Assembly: GCA_013398275.1 (NCBI GenBank)
Contig: VZSE01013216.1
Span: 3,000,337-3,064,336 of the forward strand
Reading direction: 5' to 3'
DNA: 64,000 bases
Source: Promerops cafer
Lineage: Eukaryota; Chordata; Aves; Passeriformes; Nectariniidae
Shown: positions 62,901 to 64,000 of the stretch, piece by piece
Numbering within the stretch: the stretch's first letter is position 1
Layout of the letters: each line of letters opens with the position of its first letter
The notes under the pieces: generated by a model
Database searches by the model: none
What the model was told of the DNA's origin: nothing
Seen by the model: only the letters and a program-made list of their open reading frames with translations
Translations under genes and position numbers: made by a program

Positions 62901-64000
62901 AGGGGCTGAGCTAGAAGTGCCAGGACTTCGGCTCTCAAGTTGGTTTCTTGAAGTTGTGCACTTGTCACTTTTGAGTTAAACTGCATGTTGTTGTAAGAGG
63001 ATTTCATGCAGTACCAGGCACTGCCATGTTAGAAAACCTGAGTGAAAATCCCTTTAACATTATTTCTTCTGTACGTTTATCATTAATTATAAAACTACCT
63101 AATACATATTTTACAGTACCTCTATGTAGTCAGGTCTGTTCCTGGCACAAGTGTTCTTCCTTTTAAATCTGAAAAATGTATAGATTGTAAGGGAGAAATG
63201 AAACCTTTAAGTAGTATACAGGTTGCACTTGCTATTTGACAGTATGAAAACTATGATGTATCTGCTGATTAAAGCCAGAGAGTGGTGTCTGAAATGGCAA
63301 ACTGGATTTTGAAGCACAAATTTGGAGCAGACCGTACCATTTTGTCTAAGAAAAATGCTTTGTACCAATCAAAATAAGGTCTGTAAAACCTGTTTCAAAT
63401 CCAGACAGGCGGGCTCCAGACTGTGATGGGAAAGTATTTATTTTTCCATGTGACTTTCAGAAAGTCAATAATAAGTGGCCTTTCCAGAACAACAGGTATC
63501 TTTGTAGTTCCAGTTTTGCTTTGTAGTAGCTTGCCCTAGTCCTTGTGCTGCTTTTGGCTTCTTTTTCCAGCCTCTATCATAATCTCTTTCCTAAAAAAGG
63601 CTGAAGAAATAAAATGGAAATTACAATTCTTCAAGTGCCAAGCCTCCAGGCAGCAGAGATTAATGATGTACTTGGCCACAGCTTTGCACTGTTAGTTCCA
63701 AAATGTAGCTGTGGAGTAGCAGATCAGGAGAATATTCAGTCACTTAAAATAGCTGTTAATAACATACTGACCATGATGGGTGTCTGTAAAAAGCATCAAA
63801 AACAAGCTTCCTTCTGACACAGTTACTGGTTGTATTTTGCTGAGGAAGGGTTTTTTTTTTGGAGGAGCCCATGGTTCATCTCCAGTTCCCATTAGCAGCC
63901 CTAGTGTGTGAAGGGATAATCTGTGCTAATTAGTCTGTGGTGCTCTTGTCCTGTGACTTGTTTCTGTTGTGGAATTCCAAACCCAAGCATCAAGCAGGGG
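62901..64000. other. Noncoding DNA to the window end
   Basis: AT-rich. The open frame 63614-63817 (67 codons, plus) has no recognisable family and no flanking gene signals. A T-run lies at 63851-63860. Confidence 0.7.

Noticed and set aside
1..64000. CRISPR arrays, operons, tRNA or rRNA genes, integrated phage
   Set aside because: No regular repeat-spacer arrays, no bacterial-style gene packing, and no tRNA or rRNA sequence was recognised by eye; a tRNAscan and Rfam search would be needed to exclude diverged RNA genes.

Overview
The window reads as vertebrate, and most probably avian, genomic DNA. Three kinds of element support this. CR1 retrotransposon copies, the dominant LINE of birds, lie at 5404-6727, 13050-13400 and 57156-57310. 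Two solo LTRs resemble bird endogenous retrovirus LTRs (2636-3730 and 31116-31772). Most of the sequence is AT-rich and CpG-poor, with one sharp CpG island at about 53075-54065. The LTRs suggest a songbird-like genome, but the species cannot be fixed from the sequence alone. No bacterial-type genes, operons, tRNA, rRNA or CRISPR array were recognised.

No confident protein-coding gene is visible. The many short open frames on both strands lack recognisable domains, and the longest sit where stops are rare: the CpG island and an LTR. The only recognisable coding homology is a broken reverse-transcriptase tail inside the CR1 copy at 5404-6727. The window is best read as intron or intergenic DNA around one promoter-type CpG island.

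Layout: 1-2630 plain noncoding; 2636-3730 solo LTR (minus) carrying an internal minisatellite; 3736-5403 noncoding; 5404-6727 CR1 (plus); 6728-13049 noncoding with simple repeats; 13050-13400 CR1 (minus); 13401-31115 noncoding with two ancient MIR-like SINE relics (15561-15655 minus, 25131-25250 plus), a possible 3' exon (22216-22389) and a C-rich/G4 tract (25432-25473); 31116-31772 solo LTR (minus); 31773-53074 noncoding with several enhancer-like blocks and one possible 56-base internal exon (49069-49124); 53075-54065 CpG island with GC boxes, splice-donor-like sites on both strands and an unresolved base at 53595; 54066-64000 noncoding with two CR1 tails (57156-57310) and a GC-richer block (62505-62900).

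No gene set here can be said to work together. The best leads are the CpG island as the start of a gene or long noncoding RNA, the two possible exons, and the motif-dense blocks near 32.2-32.7, 35.0-35.4, 37.1-37.5 and 51.2-51.5 kb. No undescribed biological system is evident from the sequence alone.
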